Numbered from the stretch's first letter, positions 1 through 6,684 are shown. The stretch: 33,846 bases of DNA from Bradyrhizobium sp. 1 (GCF_023073315.1 NZ_JADPJH010000010.1:502009-535854); one strand, 5' to 3'. The notes: generated from the sequence alone by a model not told the origin. A program made the numbers and translations.

Positions 1-21
1 CGCGCCCCGGAATGACGGGGA
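1..21. repeat. dispersed repeat fragment, copy 1
   Basis: The first 21 bases match positions 9332-9352 at 20 of 21 bases in the same orientation (G at 9 against T at 9340). The core reads CGCGCCCC then GAATGACGGGGA. This looks like one arm of an intergenic palindromic repeat common in Bradyrhizobium-type genomes; the other arm would lie outside the window. The two copies bracket the catabolic cluster plus the accessory island. Nothing else was seen up to the promoter at 100. Confidence 0.45.
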
Positions 22-99
22 ATGGAAGCAACACCCCGCGAGACCCGCGACGCTCGCTTGACCTCGCGCTCTCTGAATCCGACACCCCGGGGGCGCGGC

Positions 100-149
100 T
101 TGACTCAAGTATAATTTCATATATGCAATAAGAAAATCATATATGAAAT
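100..149 (+). promoter_or_regulatory. promoter with perfect inverted-repeat operator
   Basis: ATTTCATATATG at 114-125 is repeated exactly inverted as CATATATGAAAT at 138-149, with a 12-base AT-rich spacer. A TTGACT hexamer at 100-105 with TATGCA at 122-127 (16-base spacing) would be a sigma-70-like promoter, so the repeat overlaps the -10 region and the expected transcription start. A local regulator probably binds here; the IclR-family gene at the far end of the cluster is the obvious candidate, but that link is inference. The downstream ATG at 143 lies inside the right arm, which argues that translation begins at 167 instead. Confidence 0.65.
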
Positions 150-166
150 ACAAGGGAGCCGAGCCC

Positions 167-973
167 ATGACCGATGCGATCACCGATCCCAACGATCCGC
201 GTCGACGCGTGTTCGGCGAATACCGGCTCAAGCCGAATAGCGGGGTCAATCCGCCCTATTCGCCGGCCTATCCGGTGGAGTGGGGCTGCACCTTGCGGAC
301 CGTCGAGATCATGACCCGCGTCGCGCCCGGCAAGGTCGCAACGCTGCTTGCCGACACGCCGTTCGAGATTGCGAGTGATCGCGTCGCCTTTCGCTTCATG
401 CGCTCGCCCGGCCATTCCCTGGCCGTGCACGCAGGCGAGATGTTCGATCTGATGATCTCCGTACCGGTTCGGTACAAGGGCCTGTTCACCGAGACGCATA
501 TCTTCATGTATTGCAGCGATCCCATGGGGATCTGCGCAGGACGCGAGGTGTTCGGCTATACCAAGAAGGATGCCCACTACGCCTTCGATGAGCATCCGGA
601 CGGATCGATCAGCGGATGGGTCCGGCGCCGCGGCATTCCGCTCGCCGAGTTTTCCTTCGCGCCGGATGCGTCCGCGCCGGTCGTCCGGATCGTCGACGGC
701 GATCAGTTGCCCGCCGGTGAAATCCACGTGCGTCGCTTGCCGCATCCCGAACGTCTCGCCACGGCCTATGCGGACATCGTCTATCGCCGCACACCTCTGA
801 AGTACTCGGCGCCGCTGCCGGGGCGCGCCTCCATGACCTTGCACGCCAGCGAGTACGATCCCATCGCCGACCTCGATCCGGAAATCCTCGGTGCGCACTT
901 CATGGTGTCGGAGGTCTATGGCGGAGGATTTGAGGTCGAGGACCGGCGGCTCATCGAGCGGCTTACTCCGTAA
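167..973 (+). CDS. acetoacetate decarboxylase family protein
   Basis: A 268-residue protein of the acetoacetate decarboxylase (ADC) family, which decarboxylates beta-keto acids or performs related Schiff-base chemistry. The family signature is clear around residues 125-135, GREVFGYTKK, where the lysine pair (about K133-K134) corresponds to the Lys115-Lys116 pair of the clostridial enzyme. Length fits the family. I chose ATG 167 because AAGGGAG lies 9 bases upstream; ATG 143 is inside the operator palindrome and has no ribosome site. It is the first gene of a probable operon with a solute-binding protein and a short-chain dehydrogenase, which suggests uptake and breakdown of an oxo- or hydroxy-acid. 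Many ADC-like proteins are not true acetoacetate decarboxylases, so the substrate is unknown. Confidence 0.85.
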   Translation: MTDAITDPNDPRRRVFGEYRLKPNSGVNPPYSPAYPVEWGCTLRTVEIMTRVAPGKVATLLADTPFEIASDRVAFRFMRSPGHSLAVHAGEMFDLMISVPVRYKGLFTETHIFMYCSDPMGICAGREVFGYTKKDAHYAFDEHPDGSISGWVRRRGIPLAEFSFAPDASAPVVRIVDGDQLPAGEIHVRRLPHPERLATAYADIVYRRTPLKYSAPLPGRASMTLHASEYDPIADLDPEILGAHFMVSEVYGGGFEVEDRRLIERLTP

Positions 974-1016
974 AGACAATATCAGCCGCGCGCGAAGCAC
1001 GTGCGGGCTGCAAATG

Positions 1017-1034
1017 CCATGCGAGAACGCATGG
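1017..1034 (+). other. intercistronic hairpin
   Basis: CCATGCG (1017-1023), loop AGAA, CGCATGG (1028-1034) is a perfect 7-bp stem between the decarboxylase gene and the solute-binding protein gene, just before the latter's ribosome-binding site AAGGGAGGGG (1042-1051). There is no T-run, so it is more likely an RNA-stabilising or processing hairpin than a terminator, as often found beside highly expressed binding-protein genes. The functional reading is inference. Confidence 0.4.
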
Positions 1035-1057
1035 ATTAAACAAGGGAGGGGTTGGAG

Positions 1058-2299
1058 ATGGTTGGGCGATATCAGGTGAGCCGCCGCTGGCTATTGGCTG
1101 GTGCCGGAAGTCTAGCGTTGGGCATGACGGGGCTCGATGCGCAGGCGCAGGAGACAAAACCGCTCCGCATCGGCGTGCTGACGGACATGTCCAGCCTCTA
1201 TGCCGACGTCACCGGTGCGGGCTCGTTGCTGGCCGCCAAGATGGCGGTCGAGGATTTTCAGGCGTCGGCGCACAAGATGACCAGGCCGATCGAGGTCATC
1301 AGCGGCGACCACATGAACAAGGCCGACGTCGGGGCCAACATTGCGCGCGAGTGGATCGATCGCCAAAGCGTCGACGTCATCGTCGACGCGCCGAATTCAG
1401 CAGTCGCCCTCGCGGTGCGCAACGTCGTGCAGCAGAACAACAAGACGCTGCTGGTTTCGGGCGCCTCCTCGTCGGACCTGACCGGCAAGTCCTGCTCGCC
1501 CAATCTCGTGCACTGGACCTACGATACCTACGCGCTCTCGTCGGGTGTCGCACGCGCTGTCGTCGAGAGCGGCGGCAAGAGCTGGTTCCTGCTCACGGCG
1601 GATTACGCGTTCGGCCACGCCATGGAAGGCGACATCAAGAATGTCGTGCAAAAGTCCGGCGGGAAAGTCCTCGGCGGGGTTCGTACGCCGATCAATACAC
1701 AGGACTTCTCCTCCTTCCTGTTGCAGGCTCAGTCGTCGAAGTCGGAAGTCATCGCGTTGGTCAACGCCGGCGGCGACACCATCAATTCCATCAAGCAGGC
1801 GGTGGAGTTCGGCATCCCGCAGGGAGGCCAGCGCGTGGTCGCGACGGTGCTCTATCTCAGCGACGTGCATTCGCTCGGCTTGAAGATTGCGCAGGGGCTG
1901 CAATTTACCGAAGCCTTCTACTGGGATTTGAACGACGATACCCGCGCCTGGACCAAGCGATTTGCACCGCGCAACAATGGCCGCTACCCGACCGCGCTGC
2001 ATGCCGGCGCCTATGCAACGACCCTGCATTACCTGAAGGCAGTCGATGCGCTCGGCGCCTCAACCGACGGCAAGGCTGTCGTGGAGGAAATGAAGAAGCT
2101 GCCGACCGACGATCCGTTGTTCGGCAAGGGCAGCGTGCGCGCCGACGGCCGCAAATTGCACAACATGTATCTGTTCGAGGTGAAGACGCCCGCGGACTCC
2201 AAATACCCCTGGGACTATTACAAGCTGGTCAAGACCATTCCACCGTCTGAGGCCTGGCGGCCCCTGGAGGCCGGCGGCTGTGAGTTCGTGAAATCATGA
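1058..2299 (+). CDS. ABC-type solute-binding protein (branched-chain amino acid/LivK type), Tat signal
   Basis: A 413-residue periplasmic binding protein of the Peripla_BP_6 (LivK-like) fold; the mature domain starts near LRIGVLTDMSS and carries the typical early Ser-containing ligand region (SSLY). The N-terminus has a Tat-like signal: SRRWLLAGAG followed by a hydrophobic stretch and an AQAQ cleavage site. ATG 1058 follows a strong AAGGGAGGGG by 6 bases; a TTG two codons earlier is less likely. The stop overlaps the next gene's start (ATGA, 2296-2299), so the dehydrogenase is translationally coupled. No permease or ATPase genes are nearby, so it must share a transporter encoded elsewhere or act as a sensor. 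Homologues bind amino acids, aromatic acids, amides or urea; the ligand here is unknown. Confidence 0.9.
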   Translation: MVGRYQVSRRWLLAGAGSLALGMTGLDAQAQETKPLRIGVLTDMSSLYADVTGAGSLLAAKMAVEDFQASAHKMTRPIEVISGDHMNKADVGANIAREWIDRQSVDVIVDAPNSAVALAVRNVVQQNNKTLLVSGASSSDLTGKSCSPNLVHWTYDTYALSSGVARAVVESGGKSWFLLTADYAFGHAMEGDIKNVVQKSGGKVLGGVRTPINTQDFSSFLLQAQSSKSEVIALVNAGGDTINSIKQAVEFGIPQGGQRVVATVLYLSDVHSLGLKIAQGLQFTEAFYWDLNDDTRAWTKRFAPRNNGRYPTALHAGAYATTLHYLKAVDALGASTDGKAVVEEMKKLPTDDPLFGKGSVRADGRKLHNMYLFEVKTPADSKYPWDYYKLVKTIPPSEAWRPLEAGGCEFVKS

Positions 2300-3054
2300 C
2301 CGTGGGAGACCGGCGACCGGTGGCACTCGTCACCGGTGGCGGGGGCGATATCGGACGCGCCATTGCGCTGAGGCTGGCGCAGATGAGCGATGCGGTCGCG
2401 ATCGTCGATCGCGACGAAGCCGCGGCCAATGCAAGCGCGCGTCTGGTCGAGCAAGCCGGCGGGAGAGCGCTCGCCATCCGCGCCGATGTCTCGAGTGCCC
2501 TCGATACCGCAGCCTTCGTCGAGACGGTCGAAGGACGGTTGGGGCCGATCGGCATATTTGCCAACAACGCGGGCATCGAAGGCGTCGTGGCTCCCCTCCA
2601 CGAATATCCGGACGAAACGTTCGACCTGTTGCTGCAGGTCAATGTGAAAGGGGTCTTTCTCGGCCTCAAACACGTGCTCGCGAGAATGACGCAACGTGGA
2701 GCGGGTGCGATCATCAACACCGCTTCGACGTCGGCGATCCGCGGGCGGGCAGGCCTCGCCGGCTATGTCGCGTCCAAGCACGCCGTGCTGGGACTGACCC
2801 GTACCGCGGCGCTGGAGGTGAGTGGAACGAAGATCAGGGTCAATGCGGTTCTGCCCGGACCGGTCGAGTCGCGCATGATCCGGGAATTGGAGGGGCAGGC
2901 GCGCGATAACGCCGTGGCGCTGCGCCGAAACGGCGAAGTTGCCCGCGGGCGGTCGCAGGACGTCGCCAACGTCGTGGCTTTTCTTGCGTCCGACGAGGCC
3001 GCACATGTCAACGGCGCGGCCTGGGTCGTCGACGGTGGAATGACCGTGGCTTAG
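2296..3054 (+). CDS. SDR family NAD(P)-dependent oxidoreductase
   Basis: A 252-residue classical short-chain dehydrogenase/reductase. The Rossmann motif TGGGGDIG spans residues 13-20, NNAG residues 90-93, the catalytic Ser is near residue 144 and the Y157-x3-K161 pair follows (YVASK). An Asp at about residue 38-40 (IVDRD) after the second strand favours NAD(H) over NADP(H). The C-terminus ends with the usual VNGAAWVVDGG. It starts inside the stop of the binding protein gene, so it is the third member of the cluster. It probably interconverts a hydroxyl and a keto group on the same compound handled by the ADC-like protein. Its stop codon overlaps that of the convergent IclR gene (TTAG at 3051-3054). 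Confidence 0.92.
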   Translation: MTVGDRRPVALVTGGGGDIGRAIALRLAQMSDAVAIVDRDEAAANASARLVEQAGGRALAIRADVSSALDTAAFVETVEGRLGPIGIFANNAGIEGVVAPLHEYPDETFDLLLQVNVKGVFLGLKHVLARMTQRGAGAIINTASTSAIRGRAGLAGYVASKHAVLGLTRTAALEVSGTKIRVNAVLPGPVESRMIRELEGQARDNAVALRRNGEVARGRSQDVANVVAFLASDEAAHVNGAAWVVDGGMTVA

Positions 3055-3818
3055 GGAGCGCCGCCAATCTTCTCGGATACGATCTTCGCGGCGCCACGCA
3101 ACTCCGTGGCGATGGTGCCGGCTTCCTTTTCGGGAATCCGATCCTGCCTGACCAGCGGAACGGTCAATGCAGCCACCGCGCGGCCGGACGCCTCGATGAT
3201 CGGGCAGCTATAGGCAAGGATACGCGTGTAGCCGTCGTCGTTGGAGAAGTTGCCTCCCTCCGAGGAAATGCGGTCGAGCGCCGCGATCGCCTTCTTGCCG
3301 CTGATGCGATCATGCGCAGCGATGACTTGTGCAAGCTCCTGGCGACGGCCCTCGAGCTGAAAGGCGGCCAGAACCTTCGCGGAGGCGTATTGCTGGGTGA
3401 GCGGAAATACCGCGCCAACCTTGACCGACCAGCCCATCAGCCATTCCGGCTCGATGCGCGCAATCACCATGAACTGCTCGCCGTGCAACACCGTGAGGTG
3501 ACAAGACAGCTGCACGCGGGAGGCAAGCTGCTCCATCACCGGCAGCGCGGCCTTCAACAGCCGCTCGGTCGGCGGGAATTGCGAGGCAATCCGGAACAGT
3601 TGCAGGGTCAGCGTATATTCACCGGTGACCGGGTCGCGCGCGACATAGCCACGGCGTTCCAGCGCCACGAGCATCCGGAAAATCTCGCCGACGGAACGGC
3701 CAACGGTCTCGGCCAGCTGCTTCTGGCTGAGGCCACGTGAGGCACCCGCCAGCGCCTCCAGAAGGTCCAGCCCCTTCTCCAGGGCGGGCGCGCCCGGCTG
3801 CAGTTTCTCAGGGGTCAT
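3051..3818 (-). CDS. IclR family transcriptional regulator
   Basis: A 255-residue IclR-type regulator. The N-terminal winged helix (about residues 12-70) contains GLSQKQLAETVGRSVGEIFRM-type helix-turn-helix sequence, followed by RGYVARDP in the wing. The C-terminal effector domain contains the conserved YASAKVL and NDDGYTRILAYSCPI region, the latter resembling the ligand-pocket segment of the family. It converges on the three-gene cluster and probably controls it through the perfect palindrome at 114-149; IclR proteins usually bind such inverted repeats as dimers of dimers. No matching palindrome is seen before its own start, so autoregulation through the same site is not supported. The ATG at 3818 has only a weak ribosome site. 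Confidence 0.92.
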   Translation of the reverse strand: MTPEKLQPGAPALEKGLDLLEALAGASRGLSQKQLAETVGRSVGEIFRMLVALERRGYVARDPVTGEYTLTLQLFRIASQFPPTERLLKAALPVMEQLASRVQLSCHLTVLHGEQFMVIARIEPEWLMGWSVKVGAVFPLTQQYASAKVLAAFQLEGRRQELAQVIAAHDRISGKKAIAALDRISSEGGNFSNDDGYTRILAYSCPIIEASGRAVAALTVPLVRQDRIPEKEAGTIATELRGAAKIVSEKIGGAP

Positions 3819-3910
3819 CCATCAGGCCTATAAAGGTTTGCTTCCGCGGGCGTATCTCGGTTCGTGTACCCGATCGCCGGCGCGACGAAAAGTCGCCCGC
3901 GCAAGCCGGT

Positions 3911-4099
3911 ACGTGGTGGAATGAGGGGCTTCGAATAACGGGCCTGTGGCTCGGCACCGCGTCCGTCGCGATCGGCGTCATCATCTCCGCTCTGACGCTG
4001 ATCGGCTACTTCTACATCGGCGAGGCGTTTCCGCTCTGGATGGCCTTCGTCAACGGCGGAGGCCTGATCCTCGGCGGCCTCTGGATGCGGCGGATCTGA
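3911..4099 (+). CDS. small membrane protein, start codon doubtful
   Basis: The last ~62 codons before the TGA at 4097-4099 encode a clear two-helix membrane protein (TGLWLGTASVAIGVIISALT and WMAFVNGGGLILGGLW). The frame stays open back to an ATG at 3737, but that part lies inside the IclR gene on the other strand and its composition (Pro/Arg-rich) looks non-coding. No ATG, GTG or TTG occurs in frame between 3737 and the second helix. ACG at 3911 sits where a start would be expected (then WWNEGLRITG), suggesting an ATG-to-ACG change or a rare ACG start. The stop overlaps the ATG of the broken winged-helix gene (TGATG), so the two form a unit that appears to be decaying. Function unknown. Confidence 0.45.
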   Translation, partial: TWWNEGLRITGLWLGTASVAIGVIISALTLIGYFYIGEAFPLWMAFVNGGGLILGGLWMRRI

Positions 4100-4404
4100 T
4101 GGCCGAGCTCGGCGACATCATCCACCAGCCGTTGCGGCTGAAGATCATGGCGGCCCTGAACGCGCTGCCTGCGACGGCAGGACTGTAGTTCTCACGGCTG
4201 AAGAAACTCACCGGCGCCACCGACGGCAATCTCGGCGCACATATCGAGACGCTGGCCAAGGCCGGCTACGTCCAGGTGGACAAGGCCTTCGTCGGCAAGA
4301 AGCCGCAGACTACGGTCACCGCCACCGCCACCGCAACCGGCCGCGGCGCCTTCGCGCGGCATGTTGCGACGTTGCAGGAGATCATTGCGGGGAGGCAGGT
4401 CTGA
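4099..4404 (+). pseudogene. winged-helix transcriptional regulator, disrupted by in-frame TAG
   Basis: Reading from ATG 4099 gives MAELGDIIHQPLRLKIMAAL, then an amber TAG at codon 30 (4186-4188), after which the same frame continues without interruption to TGA 4402-4404. The part after the stop (FSRLKKLTGATDGNLGAHIE, then LAKAGYVQVDKAF and KKPQTTVTAT) is the recognition helix and wing of a compact ~101-residue MarR/ArsR-like winged-helix family (HTH_34 type). Family members usually have Glu at this position (GLEFSRLKK), so a single GAG-to-TAG change explains the break. It overlaps the upstream membrane protein gene by one base. Without suppression or readthrough the protein is a 29-residue stub, so it is called a nonsense pseudogene. 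Confidence 0.8.
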
Positions 4405-4440
4405 TCTTCCAAAAGCTCTGATCTTCCGAAGCTGGTGCGA

Positions 4441-4503
4441 CCTCTTACCCTCCCTGGAGGGGAAGGGTCGATCGCGCGCAGCGGGAGCGGGGTGGGGTGA
4501 TCT
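4441..4503. repeat. intergenic GC-rich palindromic repeat
   Basis: The stretch after the broken regulator has ACCCTCCC, TGGA, then GGGGAAGGGT (stem and loop near 4448-4468), followed by GCAGCGGGAGCGGGGTGGGG. This composition is typical of the dispersed palindromic repeats in Bradyrhizobium-type genomes and has no coding sense. A short direct repeat CTGATCTTCC at 4401-4410 and 4420-4429 lies just before it. Confidence 0.4.
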
Positions 4504-4540
4504 GTCCACACGGGCACCGTTCGATGCCGAGGGAATTTTG

Positions 4541-4557
4541 TGCACTGTCAGCGTAAT
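4541..4557 (-). repeat. REP-like element, single copy (island left side)
   Basis: TGCACTGTCAGCGTAAT differs at one base (G for C) from the right arm of the inverted pair at 5409-5431. It is the first of several copies of an ATTACGGTGACAGTGCA element in this window and lies just past the 3' end of the first HEPN-like gene. Confidence 0.6.
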
Positions 4558-4582
4558 CTGAAAGTAAGGCGACCCACGCGGG

Positions 4583-5188
4583 CTACCTCAGCGTCAAAAG
4601 ATTGGGGTTTGCCCGCACCAGCATTGCTTCGAGCAAATCCGCGAACACCCTCACAAAGCGGGCTTCGGACCTGTTTGCCATTTTGCCACCGTGGGCCAGA
4701 TTACATCGAACCTTATAGGTGCAGTCGAGCGTATCAGCCCAATTCAGATTGCGATGGTCCAGGCTTGGGCTGAGGCGAACTTTCTTGCCGCGTGGCGCCT
4801 CGGCAATCTTTTGCCAATACGCTGCATCCTTCTCGCCTCGCCAATTATATGTGGGGTCGAGCCTTAAAAGGTCCGAAAAACTCGCGAGCGGAAAATTTCG
4901 TTCAACGCGTTGGATGTCTTCGCGAAAGCGAGGATTCTGAACGACGTTATCAAATATCTCAGCCACATCACGGTCGGCTTTGAGTGAACGGATCATCCCG
5001 GCGTCCGTTTCGGCAAGCGTCACACACATGCCCCAAGAGTTAAAGGCCATCCACAAATAGTTGAAACGATCAAACTCCTGATAATATTCTTGCGATCCCC
5101 GGAGGTGCACTGCCTTGTCCAGCCAAGAGCGCGCGATACCCTCGCCGCCAAATTCGGGATGATGAAAAAGAGCGAGATTGAGCGGCAT
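4583..5188 (-). CDS. HEPN-like protein 1 (Apea-like, R-x4-H motif)
   Basis: A protein of about 201 residues with no clear named family. Two features point to a HEPN fold: a long aromatic helix (QEYYQEFDRFNYLWMAFNSW) and, near the C-terminus, VRCNLAHGGK, whose R161-x4-H166 matches the R-x4-6-H active motif of HEPN ribonucleases and of Apea-like HEPN proteins. ATG 5188 has AGAAGG ten bases upstream; ATG 5218, ATG 5212 and TTG 5257 are possible longer starts. GC content is lower than in the core genes. It stands alone between a REP-like copy at 4541 and the REP-like pair at 5360. HEPN proteins act as RNA-cutting toxins, defence effectors or as non-catalytic scaffolds; which applies here cannot be read from sequence. 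Confidence 0.7.
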   Translation of the reverse strand: MPLNLALFHHPEFGGEGIARSWLDKAVHLRGSQEYYQEFDRFNYLWMAFNSWGMCVTLAETDAGMIRSLKADRDVAEIFDNVVQNPRFREDIQRVERNFPLASFSDLLRLDPTYNWRGEKDAAYWQKIAEAPRGKKVRLSPSLDHRNLNWADTLDCTYKVRCNLAHGGKMANRSEARFVRVFADLLEAMLVRANPNLLTLR

Positions 5189-5359
5189 GTGGGAGTGGCC
5201 TTCTAAAATCATGCGCATCAACGCGCAACGAGCCTGTAAACTGGAGCGTAAAGCCAAAAAATAGGTTATTCACTCACTGCGGTGTCGACCATATTATTAC
5301 CAAATACCCCAGGGCAGGTTATCACGCGGCGGGAATTCTTAATTTTTATTCATCTCAGG

Positions 5360-5431
5360 ATTACGGTGACAGTGCACTAAATGGTGCCACTGTTGCTTTG
5401 GCTTTGGAATTTAATGCACTGTCACCGTAAT
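5360..5431. repeat. inverted pair of REP-like elements (REPIN-like)
   Basis: The left arm (5360-5382) begins ATTACGGTGACAGTGCAC and the right arm (5409-5431) is its reverse complement over 22 of 23 bases, separated by 26 bases. Two facing copies around a short spacer is the layout of REPIN elements mobilised by REP-associated tyrosine transposases. No such transposase gene is present in the window. The transcript of either strand would fold into a long hairpin. Confidence 0.7.
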
Positions 5432-5472
5432 TTCCCGGCCTTGATCTGCTGCCCAAGCGAAGCGGCACGTCA

Positions 5473-5572
5473 AATACTGGCGGACAGCTTGGCAAATGGC
5501 TCGACTCAAAGTAGCGAGTCGCCCAGTATTATTGGACTACGGGTCCGCTAGCGCCGCCGTACACCACGGCGG
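5473..5572. other. structured non-coding stretch with nested hairpins
   Basis: AATACTGGCG (5473-5482) pairs with CGCCCAGTATT (5520-5530); inside it CGACTC (5502-5507) pairs with GAGTCG (5516-5521), partly competing with the outer stem. Immediately after, CCGCCGT (5554-5560), loop ACACC, ACGGCGG (5566-5572) is a perfect 7-bp hairpin. The surrounding 5432-5790 has open frames on both strands but none with a ribosome site or recognisable protein. It may be a structured RNA or the end of a lost mobile element; nothing decides between these. Confidence 0.3.
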
Positions 5573-5790
5573 ATGCGGGCAACCTGTAGGCCTGTGGCCC
5601 GACCCCAACGCACTCGCCATCAGACGACGATCCAGCGGAAGGATACTCGGGGGTGACGCAGGGTCTCCTAGCGGCGGTTCTAGAGCGCCAATAGTGGGCC
5701 GATGCACCCATGAACGACGGCTTATTCGTTCGGTGGGACGTTTAACGCAACCCTCACGGATTGCGCGCGCGTGATCCGAGGGCATCAGCA

Positions 5791-5877
5791 ATGAAACCTC
5801 AGATCCGACTAACCATCAACGTCAACGTTGCCGCTTGCCTCTTTGGCATCGCGGCAATCATAAAAGCGTTGATGTAA
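5791..5877 (+). CDS. possible 28-residue membrane peptide
   Basis: A short frame, beginning MKPQIRLTINVNV and ending IKALM, has GAGGG eight bases before its ATG. A charged N-terminus is followed by a hydrophobic helix (VAACLFGIAAII), the layout of small inner-membrane peptides and of some type I toxins. It lies in the gene-poor part of the island. The ribosome site and composition support it, but at this length chance is possible and no family is recognised. Confidence 0.3.
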   Translation: MKPQIRLTINVNVAACLFGIAAIIKALM

Positions 5878-5896
5878 CAGGGGGGCGGGGGTTTGC

Positions 5897-6031
5897 TTAG
5901 GTGGGCTTCCGCTTCTTCGCTTTGGGTTTTCTTTTAACGGCTCATGCGGCGTTCGCAACGCGCCCCGTAGCGTAGTCTCGAAATGCTCTTGAGCTTCTTT
6001 GGCGGTGTATTAACCGGTCTGTTTTTGACAT
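5897..6031 (-). pseudogene. remnant of a small basic protein, two frameshifts
   Basis: On the minus strand an ATG at 6031 starts MSKTDRL; shifting frame soon after gives TAKEAQEHFETTLRGALRTP, and a second shift gives KRKPKAKKRKPT then TAA at 5897-5899. Joined, this has the look of a short alphaproteobacterial protein type with an amphipathic helix, a TPxxP turn and a Lys-rich tail (from memory, not a search). No single frame covers it, so it is read as a degraded gene. Its start overlaps head-to-head with the start of the HEPN-like gene at 6030 (CATG), suggesting the HEPN gene was joined to older sequence here. Confidence 0.4.
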
Positions 6032-6551
6032 GAGCCAGCCTCTTTCCATCGTGCCCGACCATCATCTCCGCGCCATTGGTGCGGTCGTGGTCAACTGGCA
6101 AGCAATCGAGATGGTCATGGAGCTAGTGATACTCGGCCTCTATGAGATCACCCCGGATCGTGGCCTAGTAATTACCAGCAACCTTTCCTTCCCAAACAAA
6201 CTCACAATACTGCAAATCCTAGCCTTGCGCGGCGCAATTCCCGACGAAGGCGATTCGGACAAGCTCGTCGACATTTTAAAACGCATAGAGGCAGGCAGCA
6301 AAGACCGTAACAAAATCGTTCACGGTCTTTGGTCATCGAGTCCGGTTCAAGGCTTGGCAGAGCGAAAAGCAATTCGAGTGCGAGGCCGCCGCTTATCAGC
6401 GGTCACAGAAAAAGTGCCGCTATCTGAAATTGAGGTCATAGCCCGCAATCTCCTAGAACTCCGCTTCGAGCTGAGCGAACTAGCCGTCCGTTTGGGCCTC
6501 CGCCCGGAACTCGCCACGGGAAAGGCATCAAGCCAATCCCATAATTCCTGA
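6030..6551 (+). CDS. HEPN-like protein 2 (R-x4-H motif)
   Basis: A 173-residue helical protein. The N-terminal helix contains VVVNWQAIEMVMELVI and the middle contains KDRNKIVHGLW, giving R93-x4-H98, the motif of HEPN ribonucleases. The rest is a basic strand-like segment (AIRVRGRRLSAV) and a long C-terminal helix. The ATG at 6030 has no good ribosome site; no better in-frame start is seen upstream. Codon use and GC are less biased than in the flanking core genes. It precedes a 42-codon frame by four bases and the PD-(D/E)xK gene by 180 bases on the same strand, so the three may be one transcript. It is not obviously related to the other two HEPN-like proteins beyond the motif. Confidence 0.7.
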   Translation: MSQPLSIVPDHHLRAIGAVVVNWQAIEMVMELVILGLYEITPDRGLVITSNLSFPNKLTILQILALRGAIPDEGDSDKLVDILKRIEAGSKDRNKIVHGLWSSSPVQGLAERKAIRVRGRRLSAVTEKVPLSEIEVIARNLLELRFELSELAVRLGLRPELATGKASSQSHNS

Positions 6552-6555
6552 GCTC

Positions 6556-6684
6556 GTGTTCGATGTCGACAGTGGGCAGCAATCAACCAGCCCTGACTCT
6601 GCGAAATGTATTTGGTCTGACAAGTGGGAGATCGTCATTCGACGAGGCGACAAAGAAGAGATCATCTTCATCAGAAAGCCCTAA
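6556..6684 (+). CDS. possible 42-residue protein downstream of HEPN gene
   Basis: A GTG at 6556 starts four bases after the HEPN gene's stop and the frame runs to TAA 6682-6684. It begins VFDVDSGQQSTSP (Met at the start in translation) and ends SDKWEIVIRRGDKEEIIFIR, a protein-like alternation of strands with charged turns. The ribosome site is weak. It could be a small antitoxin-like partner of the HEPN protein or the tail of a truncated gene; the same frame is open for some codons upstream, inside the HEPN gene. Not recognised. Confidence 0.35.
   Translation: MFDVDSGQQSTSPDSAKCIWSDKWEIVIRRGDKEEIIFIRKP

Noticed and set aside
137..1000. Open frame of 287 residues opposite the decarboxylase-like gene
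   Set aside because: Antisense shadow; the plus strand has a recognisable family signature, a promoter and a ribosome-binding site.
3737..3910. N-terminal part of the open frame leading into the small membrane protein
   Set aside because: It overlaps the IclR gene's 5' region on the other strand and is Pro/Arg-rich without family resemblance, so it is probably not translated.
5496..5774. A 92-residue plus-strand frame in the island gap
   Set aside because: It has no ribosome site, runs across two hairpins and has matching open frames on the other strand; nothing in it looks like a folded protein.
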